A DNA stretch of 64,000 nt. Origin: Guptibacillus hwajinpoensis. Its GTDB lineage: Bacteria; Bacillota; Bacilli; Bacillales; Guptibacillaceae. A program made the translations under genes and the position numbers. The number at the start of each line of letters is the position of its first letter. Position 1 is the stretch's first letter. Shown here one piece after another: positions 54,529 to 62,999 of this stretch. Location: assembly GCF_005144865.1 (NCBI RefSeq), contig NZ_SWFM01000004.1:62001-126000 (forward strand), read 5' to 3'. The notes under the pieces were generated by a model that did not search any database, had not been told where the DNA came from, and saw only the letters and a program-made list of their open reading frames with translations.

Positions 54529-56259
54529 TTATTGCTTAAATAACCTTAAGTGTTCGGAAACATCATTATTTTGATTAATTTTATAGATACCACCATCATA
54601 CGAACTTGCATAAACATCATTTTTATAGCTGACTAACGAACTCAGCCCATTATTAGCTATCTTTAGAGGTCCGACTATACTATTATCCTCATTGATAATT
54701 ACTATGTTCCCCCAGTAATCTCCACTTATAATTTTGCCATCACTTGTGGAAGTTACAGATTTAATCGAGTATCTGTGTCTATTATGTTGGTTTATAACTT
54801 GTCCAGAATTTTGATCGAAAACTCTAACTACTTTATCACGACTAACAACGATAATTCTGTTTCTACTAGAGTCTAATGTTACATCGTTAGCAATGGATAA
54901 TGGACCGAAAAATTCTTTGAACACAGTTTCCTTAGTTTTATTAAAAACATATAATACGCCTTCTGATGAAACACTGACTATAGTATTTTCATCTAAGTCG
55001 AGTGCTTTCACGGCCCCGTCATGTGCATCCCAGGAACGGGATTCTTTTAAAGTAATTAGCGATACTTCGTGAATATAGCCTCCATATGTCCCAATAAAGA
55101 AAGAGTTTTGAAACTCATCGTAAACAATAGTATTTATTGGGCCAGTACTTAAGTTTATACTCTCTACATGACCTGTTTTTTTATTAACTATATGGATTTC
55201 ACCTGCATGATCTCCCCAAGCTAAATATTCACCGTTTGTTGAAGTACTTGTTGCATTTGTAAGTACACCCTTTGATTTGGCAATCTCTTTTCCATTTAGC
55301 CTAAATACCCCATCATCTGAAGCACTAACAACGTTATTATTTTGATCAATTGCAATTCCATTGATCGAGGGGGTTGCCAAGACTTCACTTTTATTTACGT
55401 GTTTACTAGTATTCACATTCCACTCGTTGAATTTTTTTCCAAAACTAGATCCTATAACCTTTTTTTCATCAGATGACCAAGCAAGGGATCTTTCCCACTG
55501 ATATGTAGTTGTTTCTAATTTTCTAAAGAGTGAAAAATTAGTGGTGTTCCATACTTTTATTTGATGATCATAACCGGCCGTAAGTACAAGATTCCCTGAA
55601 GGAGAAAAAGATACTTGTTTTATGCCCCTCTCATGAGCCTTTAGTTCTTGAACCAGTTCAAAGGAAGTAGCATTATAAAACATCACCTTGCCATCATCTC
55701 TACCAATTGCGAAGAGATTTAGTTCTTTACTTCCAGCAACCGTGTCTATTTCATAATCAAATGGACCTAATTCTTTTATTAAGGTTGATGTTGTAATATC
55801 CCAAATAAACACCTTTCCATCGTCACCTGTTGTAAATGCAACATCCTCTTTAATCCAAACACTTAATACATCCTTATCATGAAGACAAAATTCATTTTTT
55901 ACAGCCCCTGTTTGGACGTCCCACACTAAACAACGATTGTCTCGAGAGACTGAAACTAATAATGTATCGTTATCATTAAAAGCTAAGTCTTCTACATCAT
56001 CAGAGTGCGCTTTCAATGTATTCACTTTTTTATTAGTCTTTATATCATATAAATTTATAGTATAATCAGAGGAAGCACTTGCTAATAAATTTCCATCGTT
56101 AGACATTGTTAACCCATTAACAAGGTGCTCGTGTGATCCTAACAACTTGGCATCTCCTGTTTGTTGATCCCAAGAGATGACTTTTTTATCGTATCCCCCT
56201 GTGAAAATTCTGTTATTATCTTTGCTACAACAAACCGCAGTAATTGGACCAGTATGCAT
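54529..56259 (-). CDS. WD40 repeat beta-propeller protein, ToxC-like
   Basis: A protein of 576 residues made of about 13 WD40-type repeats (GH-x..S-x-DG-x..LASAS-D-x-I-x-W/L-D), for example HTGPITAVCCSKDNNRIFTG, ASASSDYTINLYD, SVSRDNRCLVWD and TAGYDHQIKVWN, enough for two seven-bladed propellers. No signal peptide, so cytoplasmic. WD40 proteins are rare in small bacterial pathways, but toxC of toxoflavin operons encodes one. A scaffold for the pathway enzymes is a reasonable inference. It lies between the GTP cyclohydrolase-like gene (14 bases) and the SUMF1-like gene. Confidence 0.87.
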   Translation of the reverse strand: MHTGPITAVCCSKDNNRIFTGGYDKKVISWDQQTGDAKLLGSHEHLVNGLTMSNDGNLLASASSDYTINLYDIKTNKKVNTLKAHSDDVEDLAFNDNDTLLVSVSRDNRCLVWDVQTGAVKNEFCLHDKDVLSVWIKEDVAFTTGDDGKVFIWDITTSTLIKELGPFDYEIDTVAGSKELNLFAIGRDDGKVMFYNATSFELVQELKAHERGIKQVSFSPSGNLVLTAGYDHQIKVWNTTNFSLFRKLETTTYQWERSLAWSSDEKKVIGSSFGKKFNEWNVNTSKHVNKSEVLATPSINGIAIDQNNNVVSASDDGVFRLNGKEIAKSKGVLTNATSTSTNGEYLAWGDHAGEIHIVNKKTGHVESINLSTGPINTIVYDEFQNSFFIGTYGGYIHEVSLITLKESRSWDAHDGAVKALDLDENTIVSVSSEGVLYVFNKTKETVFKEFFGPLSIANDVTLDSSRNRIIVVSRDKVVRVFDQNSGQVINQHNRHRYSIKSVTSTSDGKIISGDYWGNIVIINEDNSIVGPLKIANNGLSSLVSYKNDVYASSYDGGIYKINQNNDVSEHLRLFKQ

Positions 56260-56273
56260 ATAAATTCCTCCTA

Positions 56274-56996
56274 CTAATTATTAATTAAGTGACCTGATTT
56301 TTTCACTTTTGTTTTAAGGTAAAATTCATTAAAATGAGATTTAGAAGTCCAGAGTGATATTACTTCATTTATATCAACCCCAGCTTCTCTTAAACTATTA
56401 ATTTTTTGAGGATTATTTGTAATAAGTGTTACAGCTCTTGAGGTTAAATGCTTCAATATTGTGATCGCTTCGGAATATGATCTGCTATCTTCTTCTAACC
56501 CTAACTCAAGATTTGCATCCACCGTATCAAAATCATTCTCTTGTAAAATATAAGTTAATGCCTTATTAAACAAACCAATCCCTCTACCTTCATGATTGGC
56601 TAAGTAAAAGAGTGCTCCACTACCATTTTCAACAATCATATCTAATGATTTTTCTAACTGTTCTCCGCAATCACATCTTTTACTTCCAAATATATCACCT
56701 GTATGACAAATACTATGAAAACGTACAAATGGACTTTGATCCAGATTGTTTACATCTCCATATAATAAAACAGAGGAAAATTGGTAATCTCCTATATCAT
56801 TGGAACTAACAAAATCAATTAAGTCAGTTTCGTTTTTGTCAGCTAGCGCTTTATTAAGCCATACATACCAGCTGAATTTAACAACTTCACCATTCACTTC
56901 AATAGGTAAATCAATAGGACCTACTAGAGCAAGATTATAGTTTGTACTGCATATGACTTCAGTATATTTTGATAGATATTTTTTCAGTTGGCTCAT
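56274..56996 (-). CDS. GTP cyclohydrolase II-like enzyme (RibA/ToxB family)
   Basis: A protein of 240 residues. The zinc ligands are kept: RFHSICHTGDIFGSKRCDCG with the three Cys. The EGRGIGLFNKALTYILQ segment and the late ITNNPQKINSLREAGVDI are typical of GTP cyclohydrolase II. The usual RQEGRG reads NHEGRG. The enzyme opens GTP to 2,5-diamino-6-ribosylamino-4-pyrimidinone phosphate plus formate and pyrophosphate, the first step of both riboflavin and toxoflavin. It is a stand-alone GCH2 without the RibB half found in Bacillus RibA, and no other rib genes (ribE, ribH) are here, so it is a pathway-specific paralogue. Confidence 0.88.
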   Translation of the reverse strand: MSQLKKYLSKYTEVICSTNYNLALVGPIDLPIEVNGEVVKFSWYVWLNKALADKNETDLIDFVSSNDIGDYQFSSVLLYGDVNNLDQSPFVRFHSICHTGDIFGSKRCDCGEQLEKSLDMIVENGSGALFYLANHEGRGIGLFNKALTYILQENDFDTVDANLELGLEEDSRSYSEAITILKHLTSRAVTLITNNPQKINSLREAGVDINEVISLWTSKSHFNEFYLKTKVKKSGHLINN

Positions 56997-57007
56997 GGTA
57001 ATCTCTC

Positions 57008-57973
57008 CTAACTAATCAAATTTTCCCATTCTTCTTTTGTACCTTGATCAGGGAAAACCGTAACCACTGTAGCACTCTCACCTAAACTTTTTGCAACTTC
57101 TTCAGCAACAATCAAATTAGCAGCTGCCGATGAACCAATTCTAATTCCGGACGTAATGTAAAAGTCATACATTTTCTTTAAGCAATCATCATAACTTATC
57201 TCCCAAAAATCATGGACATCATTTTCAATTTCTTCTATAAATCTCTGTTTTCGTCCATCTCCCAATCCGCCTGAACCAGCAAATTTAGGTAAGCTATTCG
57301 GAGGTTCATTACTTCCATATGAGAGTTCTTTGGGAATCACTAAGTGTAATTTTAATTTATCATTAACTGACTTTAAACTTTCAAAGACACCTCTTAATGT
57401 CCCCCCTGTTCCTACTGCAGCTACCCACGCATCAGGAGAAACTTCTAATGATTGAAGTTGTTTGATTATTTCTTTTCCAGTACCATTTTTATGAGCATTA
57501 ATATTAATATCATTTTGGTGTTGATACAAAAATGTATATCTTGAATCTTCTTGAGACATTTTAATAGCTCTATCCATAACACCCCAAAAACCTTTTTCCT
57601 TATCAACTAATTCAACTGTTACGTTTAAACTATTTAGTTCCTCTAATAAACTTTTTTTTGACCCGGAACTTAGTACTAAAGTAAGATTAATCTCTAACAA
57701 ATGACATTGTTTTGCAAGAGAAAGTCCAAGGTTGCCCCCACTGTACTCTAGTATGTGCAACTCTTTAGGGTTACCACTATAAGTTTCTAATACGTTTTTT
57801 AACATTGAAAAAGCTGGACGATCTTTAATCGAACCTGTTGGGTTTTCCCATTCTAACTTAGCGTAAATTCTTCCATTATTTTCAATTTTATGAGGTATCT
57901 CTAACAGAGATGTATTTCCAATTTTCTCGCTAAATTCTTTTAATTTATAATGATTAAATCTAGTTAGTTGCAT
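57008..57973 (-). CDS. CysK/cystathionine-beta-synthase-like PLP enzyme (fold type II)
   Basis: A protein of 321 residues with the PLP Lys in ENPTGSIKDRPAFSML (about residue 50), a substrate loop LEYSGGNLGLSLA in place of the cysteine synthase TSGNTG, the phosphate loop AAVGTGGTLRGV and a C-terminal GSSAAANLIVAEEVA. It performs beta-replacement or beta-elimination on a Ser/O-acylserine/Cys-like amino acid. The altered loop argues against ordinary cysteine synthesis. In antibiotic clusters such enzymes make 2,3-diaminopropionate or other unusual amino acids that ATP-grasp ligases then use, which fits the operon. It overlaps the RibD-like gene by 14 bases. Confidence 0.85.
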   Translation of the reverse strand: MQLTRFNHYKLKEFSEKIGNTSLLEIPHKIENNGRIYAKLEWENPTGSIKDRPAFSMLKNVLETYSGNPKELHILEYSGGNLGLSLAKQCHLLEINLTLVLSSGSKKSLLEELNSLNVTVELVDKEKGFWGVMDRAIKMSQEDSRYTFLYQHQNDININAHKNGTGKEIIKQLQSLEVSPDAWVAAVGTGGTLRGVFESLKSVNDKLKLHLVIPKELSYGSNEPPNSLPKFAGSGGLGDGRKQRFIEEIENDVHDFWEISYDDCLKKMYDFYITSGIRIGSSAAANLIVAEEVAKSLGESATVVTVFPDQGTKEEWENLIS

Positions 57974-59048
57974 ACAATTCCTCCTTTTTAATAAAGGTTT
58001 TTTTTATATTGTCCTTTATTTGCTTAACTTCTTTAAGGTCATATTCTAAAGACTGGCTGATAGAATTTATTTTGAAATCTTGAAAAGGAGATAAACCTTC
58101 ACCACCTATTATTATTGGCGCTTCATAAACAATTACACGATTATAAATTCTACTTTTCATAAAGTTACTAATAACTTTTGCTCCTCCTTCTACAAGTAAG
58201 GACATGATTTGCTGTTCTCCCAAATAATTAACAACCTCTGATATGTCATAAGGTCCATTTTCTAATCCCACAACTTTTACATTGGTACCAAGGTAAAAGT
58301 TGTCATTTTCTTTCCTAGTCAGAATAATTGTAGTAGCTTCATTATCTGTTAATACTTTTGAACTTAACGGAATACGCAGGTCAGAATCTAAAATGATTCT
58401 AATGGGGTTTTTCCCTCCAAATTCTAGCCTAGAGGTTAAAGAGGGATTATCTTTGATAACGGTTTCAACACCTACTAAAATAGCAGAAGATTCGTGTCTT
58501 AAAGTATGCGTATCCTTTCTACTTTCTGCATTGCTGATCCACTTACTTTCTCCATAAGCTGTAGCCATCTTGCCATCTAGTGATACTGCAGTTTTAATGG
58601 TTACATAAGGTCTTTTAGTAGTTATGTAATGAGAAAAGGCATCTAATAATTCATTACATTCATTTTCAAGTATTCCTACTTCTACTTTAATACCTTGGCT
58701 TTTTAATTTTTTTATGCCTTTACTAGAAACTTGTGGATTAGGATCTATCGCTCCTATTACCACCTTTTTTATTCCCTTTTCAATTATTAAATCCGTACAA
58801 GGTGGAGTTTTACCATGGTGATTACATGGTTCAAGCGTCAAAAAAAGTGTAGAACCCTCAGCTTGCTCACCTGCCACTTCAATAGCCACTCGCTCAGCAT
58901 GAGACCCACCTGCAAATAAATGGGTTCCATACCCCACTATCTGATTGTTCTTTACTAATACTGCACCAACCGGAGGATTAGGATTAGTTTGGCCTTTAGT
59001 ATACTTTGCTAGATTGATTGCGAAATTCATGTAATATTCATTATTCAT
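57960..59048 (-). CDS. RibD-like bifunctional deaminase/reductase (ToxE-type)
   Basis: A protein of 362 residues: cytidine-deaminase-like domain (about 1-145) with HAERVAIEVAG and LEPCNHHGKTPPCTDLI giving the zinc site His/Cys/Cys, and a C-terminal RibD reductase domain (about 147-360; RPYVTIKTAVSLDGKMAT, WISNAESRKDTH, LLVEGGAKV). It converts the GTP cyclohydrolase II product to 5-amino-6-ribosylamino-uracil phosphate species. With the RibA-like gene it supplies the pyrimidine for an azapteridine. Its GGAG site overlaps the stop of the propeptide ORF (TAAGGAG), so translation is coupled. Confidence 0.9.
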   Translation of the reverse strand: MNNEYYMNFAINLAKYTKGQTNPNPPVGAVLVKNNQIVGYGTHLFAGGSHAERVAIEVAGEQAEGSTLFLTLEPCNHHGKTPPCTDLIIEKGIKKVVIGAIDPNPQVSSKGIKKLKSQGIKVEVGILENECNELLDAFSHYITTKRPYVTIKTAVSLDGKMATAYGESKWISNAESRKDTHTLRHESSAILVGVETVIKDNPSLTSRLEFGGKNPIRIILDSDLRIPLSSKVLTDNEATTIILTRKENDNFYLGTNVKVVGLENGPYDISEVVNYLGEQQIMSLLVEGGAKVISNFMKSRIYNRVIVYEAPIIIGGEGLSPFQDFKINSISQSLEYDLKEVKQIKDNIKKTFIKKEELYATN

Positions 59049-59062
59049 AATTAAATGTCTCC

Positions 59063-59221
59063 TTAATTAAGAGCTCCTGGATCTTCATCAGAATATGTTG
59101 TAATTGTCTGGTTTAATGCTGTAATAGCATCTTCTGAAAATGATTCTGGGCTACTTGTGACTATTATAGATAGCACCATAATCTTTAAAACTATAGAAAA
59201 AACAATAGCTGACTTCTTCAT
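59063..59221 (-). CDS. Putative secreted signalling propeptide (PapR/Phr-like), 52 residues
   Basis: A short ORF with a GGGAGTGG site before its ATG. It begins MKKSAIVFSIVLKIMVLSII, a Sec-type signal, and has a polar C-terminal part ending TTYSDEDPGALN. Size and layout match the propeptides of RRNPP systems (PapR is 48 residues), whose C-terminal 5-10 residues are re-imported by an oligopeptide permease to bind the cognate regulator. The divergent neighbour is an HTH-TPR regulator of that class. It is the first cistron of the biosynthetic operon, so the signal would be amplified with the pathway. Not a known peptide family by eye. Confidence 0.7.
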   Translation of the reverse strand: MKKSAIVFSIVLKIMVLSIIVTSSPESFSEDAITALNQTITTYSDEDPGALN

Positions 59222-59335
59222 ATAACCACTCCCAACAAGAACAATACCTCAAGTATATTTTTTTTAAAAATTACAAAAACATCCATATTAACTGAAAATT
59301 CAATGTATCTTTAACTTTATCTATTAAAATCATGT

Positions 59336-59344
59336 TGGTATAAT
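59336..59344 (+). promoter_or_regulatory. Candidate extended -10 promoter of the HTH-TPR regulator
   Basis: TGGTATAAT (TG extension at 59336-59337, TATAAT 59339-59344), about 48 bases before the regulator start. The -35 (TTTATC, 17 bases upstream) is poor, as is common with extended -10 promoters. Confidence 0.5.
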
Positions 59345-59391
59345 ATAATTTATAAGAATATTTATAAAATCTACTTTTTTAGGACTGATTT

Positions 59392-60279
59392 ATTATTACT
59401 AAACTTAATTTCGGAAAAAAAATTAAAGAATATAGAAAATCTATTGGGGTATCTCAAGCAGAATTAGCAGAGGGTATTTGTACTCAGGCTTTCTTGAGCC
59501 TGATTGAAAAAGGCGATTCGTATCCATCGATAGATATAGCTTATTGGTTGTCTTCTCGTTTGGGCATTAACATTGATTATCTAATGGAAAGTTCATTTGA
59601 CAATAATCATGACTATTATTTAGAAGTAGAAGAGCAACTGAGAGAGGCAAGTACGAGTCGTTCTTATGAGTCTTTACAACAAATTATTAATACTGAGATA
59701 AATAACTATGTTTTCCAAAAGGGGTATAAAAGAAAGTTATTATTATGGCATCAGGGCATTGTTGATTTCTTTTATTATAAAAATCTCAATAAAGCATTAC
59801 ATACTTTAGATGTAGCATTAAATTTGGAGGGAAAAAATACTAAAGCTTATAAAATGAATTTAGAAATAATGATATGCAAAGGAAATATATATGTAGATAC
59901 TGGTGATTATAAAACAGCGATAAATATCTATGAAGAAGTAAGTGATATTCTACTGCTACAGGAAAATTACACAGATATATATTTACATATTAGATTGCTA
60001 TATAATCTTGCAAGGACACATATGTTATTAAATCAATACGAGTTATCAATACAATACTGCGAAAAAGCTATTAAAATGTGTCATAAGAATTACATTTTTT
60101 ATGCTTTAGGCGACTGTTATATAATATTAGGTCTCAATTTACAAAAATCAGAAAAAATCGCTGAAGCTAAAGACGAGTTTAACAATGGATTAATTGCTTA
60201 TAAACTCCAAAAAAATATATCAGGAATTCACCAAACAACACTTAAGTTAAGCGAGCTTGAGAGCTATCTTCCTAATTAA
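59392..60279 (+). CDS. HTH-TPR quorum-sensing regulator (PlcR/Rgg/NprR class, RRNPP)
   Basis: About 295 residues. An XRE-type HTH (FGKKIKEYRKSIGVSQAELA, then FLSLIEKGDSYPSIDIAYWL) is followed from about residue 100 by helical TPR repeats (DVALNLEGKNTKAYKMNLEI; GNIYVDTGDYKTAINIYEEV; QYELSIQYCEKAIKMC). This is the PlcR-like architecture, and PlcR has 285 residues. A TTG at 59494 would remove half of the HTH, so the real start must lie upstream; no ATG/GTG/TTG exists there before the TGA at 59386, and an ATT at 59392 lies seven bases after AGGA. Divergent from the propeptide and operon, which it probably activates. Confidence 0.82.
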   Translation: MITKLNFGKKIKEYRKSIGVSQAELAEGICTQAFLSLIEKGDSYPSIDIAYWLSSRLGINIDYLMESSFDNNHDYYLEVEEQLREASTSRSYESLQQIINTEINNYVFQKGYKRKLLLWHQGIVDFFYYKNLNKALHTLDVALNLEGKNTKAYKMNLEIMICKGNIYVDTGDYKTAINIYEEVSDILLLQENYTDIYLHIRLLYNLARTHMLLNQYELSIQYCEKAIKMCHKNYIFYALGDCYIILGLNLQKSEKIAEAKDEFNNGLIAYKLQKNISGIHQTTLKLSELESYLPN

Positions 60280-60856
60280 TAAGCTAGTCACATAAGTTAA
60301 ATGGAATCCTTCACCCCTTAATTTACGGTAAGACATAAAGTATTCTAATTTCTTATCTAATAAATGATGGATCTTACGGGCACTTGCCTATGGCAATTTT
60401 AAAAAAAGACGCAATCCCTGCAATTGGATTACGTCCTACCTATTTCTACACTTAATTGTTCTGCTTCTCCCAATACATATTCAAAACAGGTTTCATATAC
60501 CTACACAGCTAATTTGAAAATTCCGAACTAAATGCTTTAAAATAATGAGCGTAGCCAGACACTCACCCTCCAAATATATATACATTATTAACAAGCCGCA
60601 TTATTTTTTCTGTTTCTTCTTAATATGAATTCGCTCTCCATCGTCTCTACACCTACTAGAAGGAATATACTAATGACCGTGGATTCTTCCCTTTGTATTG
60701 GCGTGCCTACCTTTTAATGAATATCCTCTAAACGGTTCTCGCGATTCATCGTCCATTAATTTGCATACAATTAATGCCCTTTAACCCGTTGAAAGCTCAA
60801 GATTTTTTACCTTGAAATAGAATCAAGAGAAACTTCCCCACTGAGTCTAACCCGTA
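60280..60856. other. Gene-free stretch with hairpins
   Basis: Contains a small TTGCC-TAT-GGCAA-TTTT hairpin (60384-60400), which could end the regulator transcript, and the hairpin at 60401-60435. A protein-like minus frame near 60640-60780 is interrupted by TAG and has no start signal. Nothing else seen. Confidence 0.45.
60401..60435 (-). terminator. Terminator-like hairpin downstream of the DegV gene
   Basis: GACGCAATCC (60408-60417) pairs with GGATTACGTC (one G-T pair). On the minus strand it is followed by TTTTTTT. It is about 420 bases past the degV-family stop, so it may belong to a lost gene. Confidence 0.55.
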
Positions 60857-61708
60857 CTATTCCTCTAAGCCCGCTATCCCGAAGCCCCCCGCTCCAGAAT
60901 GAGTCGAAATCATTCCGCCCGCTTGGATCCATCTTATATTTTGGAATCCGTTTTCTTTGGCAACCTCATCCATCCGCTGCTTGATCCTTTCGTCGAGTCC
61001 GATTGAGTAGATAAAATAAAGCTGCTCTCGATCAATGTTGAATTCATTTAAGTAATCACTGAAAAGTTTTTCACTAGCTCCACTCATTTTCCCGCGGTAC
61101 TTCTTTGTAGACATAAGCTTTCCATCTTTCAACTCAATGCATGGCTTTATTTTCAATAGAGCTCCAATCAAGGAAGCCATATTGCTTACCCGTCCTCCCG
61201 CTTTAAGAAACTCAAGGCTGCCTGGGATGAAAGCTAGCCTTGATTTAGGAACGATTGCCTCTATTTCTTCAACTAAGCGTTCCGGTTCAATGCTAGGTTC
61301 TTTTTCTAAAACTTTAGCGGCATACAATACAATTGCAGCTAATCCACCAGTAACGTTCAGAGCATCAATGAGAAAAACGTCTTCAAATTCTTTCGCAGCA
61401 ATGACAGCATTTTGAAAAGAAGAAGACGCTTTTGATGTATATCCAATATGTATAATAGTGCAGTCTGGGAAATTCTCTCTTATAGTTGCGAAGAACTCTT
61501 GATACTCATGAGCATTTGTAGAGGTGGTAGAAGGTATTTTCTTCGTACGTCCGTAATAGTCATAAATATCCTGGACCGGCAAAGAACCGTCTAAATAATC
61601 CTCTCCATCCATAATGATGTGCATGGGAACGACTTGAACATCGTACTTTTCAGCTAAATCACCTGGTAAGTCGGCACCGCTTTCGGTCGATAAGATGATC
61701 CTTCGCAT
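60857..61708 (-). CDS. DegV family fatty-acid-binding protein
   Basis: A protein of 283 residues, the standard DegV length. It starts IILSTESGADLPGDLAEKYD, with the STSxAS-type segment as TTSTNAHEYQEFF (about 60-72) and the fatty-acid-binding signature near GYTSKASSSFQNAV. A C-terminal domain with MISTHSGAGGFGIAGLEE closes the fold. DegV/FakB proteins bind a fatty acid and present it to the kinase FakA for phosphorylation before incorporation into phospholipid. No fakA is nearby. A single-gene unit; the start ATG 61708 has AAGGGGGAAA upstream. Confidence 0.88.
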   Translation of the reverse strand: MRRIILSTESGADLPGDLAEKYDVQVVPMHIIMDGEDYLDGSLPVQDIYDYYGRTKKIPSTTSTNAHEYQEFFATIRENFPDCTIIHIGYTSKASSSFQNAVIAAKEFEDVFLIDALNVTGGLAAIVLYAAKVLEKEPSIEPERLVEEIEAIVPKSRLAFIPGSLEFLKAGGRVSNMASLIGALLKIKPCIELKDGKLMSTKKYRGKMSGASEKLFSDYLNEFNIDREQLYFIYSIGLDERIKQRMDEVAKENGFQNIRWIQAGGMISTHSGAGGFGIAGLEE

Positions 61709-61971
61709 TCAATTTCCCCCTTGGTTATAGTTTGGTTCGCCTTCACTCTTCCTACATTATGCTTTAACTATACATGATAAGACTGCATTAGCATTGTGAA
61801 AACTTTATTTGCCGTACTTTAGGAGCGAATTTTGATGATTTGATACCTACAAGATTGAGGATTTGTGAAAAATCGGCGTGTTTGTTTTATGAGCTTATTA
61901 ATGAAGTTTATCATAGGAAGGGAAACTTTCCATTGTGGACGGCGTTATCCTGAATTAGACTGCACTACAGG
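61709..61971. other. Gene-free stretch
   Basis: Holds the upstream region of the DegV gene only. A plus frame from 61865 is not supported because it runs through the terminator at 61972-62029. Confidence 0.5.
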
Positions 61972-62029
61972 AAAAAAGGTGCCTGAGCCTCGAAACGTTA
62001 CTAAATTAACATTTCGAGGCTCAGGCACC
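61972..62029 (-). terminator. Terminator after the aldo/keto reductase gene
   Basis: An 18-bp perfect stem, GGTGCCTGAGCCTCGAAA (61978-61995) with TTTCGAGGCTCAGGCACC (62012-62029). On the minus strand it is followed by TTTTTT. An unusually strong hairpin. Confidence 0.9.
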
Positions 62030-62063
62030 GAATCCATGCAAATGGTTGTTTATCTGATCATAT

Positions 62064-62999
62064 TTACCAGGGTAGCTTCGAGTCCTTTATTTCTACTGCC
62101 CAAATATCCTTTAACTCGTTGATCATTTCGATCGATAAGCTGCCTTCTGATGCAGCTATATTCTGGTTGAATTGTTGAATGTCTTTTGCTCCAGGGATAA
62201 TGGTAGATACTTCTTGATAGGAAAGAATAAATTGCAGTGCTGCTTGTGCCATTGAAATATCATCTCCCAGAATACGTCGAACTTGTTCGACTAGAATTCC
62301 TCTTCGTTCAATTTCTTCCGCACTCCATCTGCTTCTAATTCCGCTAAATCTACTTTTCTCATCATACTTTCCTGTCAGCCAGCCTGAATCGAGAGGCACC
62401 TTGGTAATCACGCCAACCCCTTGATTTTCAGCTGATTGTATCGCAGCCGCTGGTTCTTGATGAAATATATTAAACATAACCTCAATAATCTGACTATCCG
62501 TCTTATTTAATAGTTCATCCATCTCTACTCCAGTATCGACCGAAGCTCCATATGCTCTGATCTTCCCTTGCTCTTTCAGTTTTTCCAGTACTTCAAACTG
62601 CGGGCCGTTTCCATTAAGGGTTGAGAAAGGTGGGTTATGAAGGAGAAGACTATCAAGATAATCGGTATGTAACCTTCGTAAACTACCTTCTACTGATTCC
62701 ATCAATTTTTCAGGTTGGAAGTTTTGTTCACCATTCGAATGATGTCCACATTTACTGCTAATGACCACCTGATCTCTTTTTCCTTTAAAAGCTTTCCCAA
62801 GCAGTTCTTCACTTTTCCCAGCTCCATAGTTAGGAGCAGTATCAAAGAAATTACACCCGGAATCCATCGCGTTCCTCACTAAATGAATTCCTTCATCCTC
62901 TGTCATCTTTCCCCAGTCTTTTTCATTCCCTAGTTGCCATGCTCCAAATCCAACCTCGGAGACTTTTATTCCTGTATTTCCTAAGTTTCGGTGTTTCAT
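62064..62999 (-). CDS. Aldo/keto reductase family protein
   Basis: About 311 residues with AKR landmarks: MKHRNLGNTGIKVSEVGFGA at the start, the catalytic Asp/Tyr in NFFDTAPNYGAGKSEELLGK, Lys in VISSKCGHH, and the late AAALQFILS-type and SxxIPGAKDIQQFNQN NADPH-binding region. The catalytic His position lies in YLDSLLLHNPPF. It reduces aldehydes or ketones with NADPH; the substrate is unknown. The ATG 62999 has AAAGGAGGAAC upstream and is chosen over the longer frame reaching 63092. Monocistronic with a strong terminator. Confidence 0.9.
   Translation of the reverse strand: MKHRNLGNTGIKVSEVGFGAWQLGNEKDWGKMTEDEGIHLVRNAMDSGCNFFDTAPNYGAGKSEELLGKAFKGKRDQVVISSKCGHHSNGEQNFQPEKLMESVEGSLRRLHTDYLDSLLLHNPPFSTLNGNGPQFEVLEKLKEQGKIRAYGASVDTGVEMDELLNKTDSQIIEVMFNIFHQEPAAAIQSAENQGVGVITKVPLDSGWLTGKYDEKSRFSGIRSRWSAEEIERRGILVEQVRRILGDDISMAQAALQFILSYQEVSTIIPGAKDIQQFNQNIAASEGSLSIEMINELKDIWAVEIKDSKLPW

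Noticed and set aside
56274..59048. Riboflavin biosynthesis operon
   Set aside because: No ribE or ribH, no RibB domain, no FMN riboswitch upstream; the company of WD40, SUMF1-like and ATP-grasp genes points to specialised metabolism.
59222..59330. PlcR-box-like palindrome (TATGnA...TnCATA) in the divergent region
   Set aside because: I looked for one and found only partial half-sites; the true operator of the HTH-TPR regulator is not identifiable by eye.
60640..60780. Minus-strand protein-like frame (DDESREPFRGYSLKGRHANT)
   Set aside because: Interrupted by TAG, no start signal and no family recognised; could be a remnant but too short to call.
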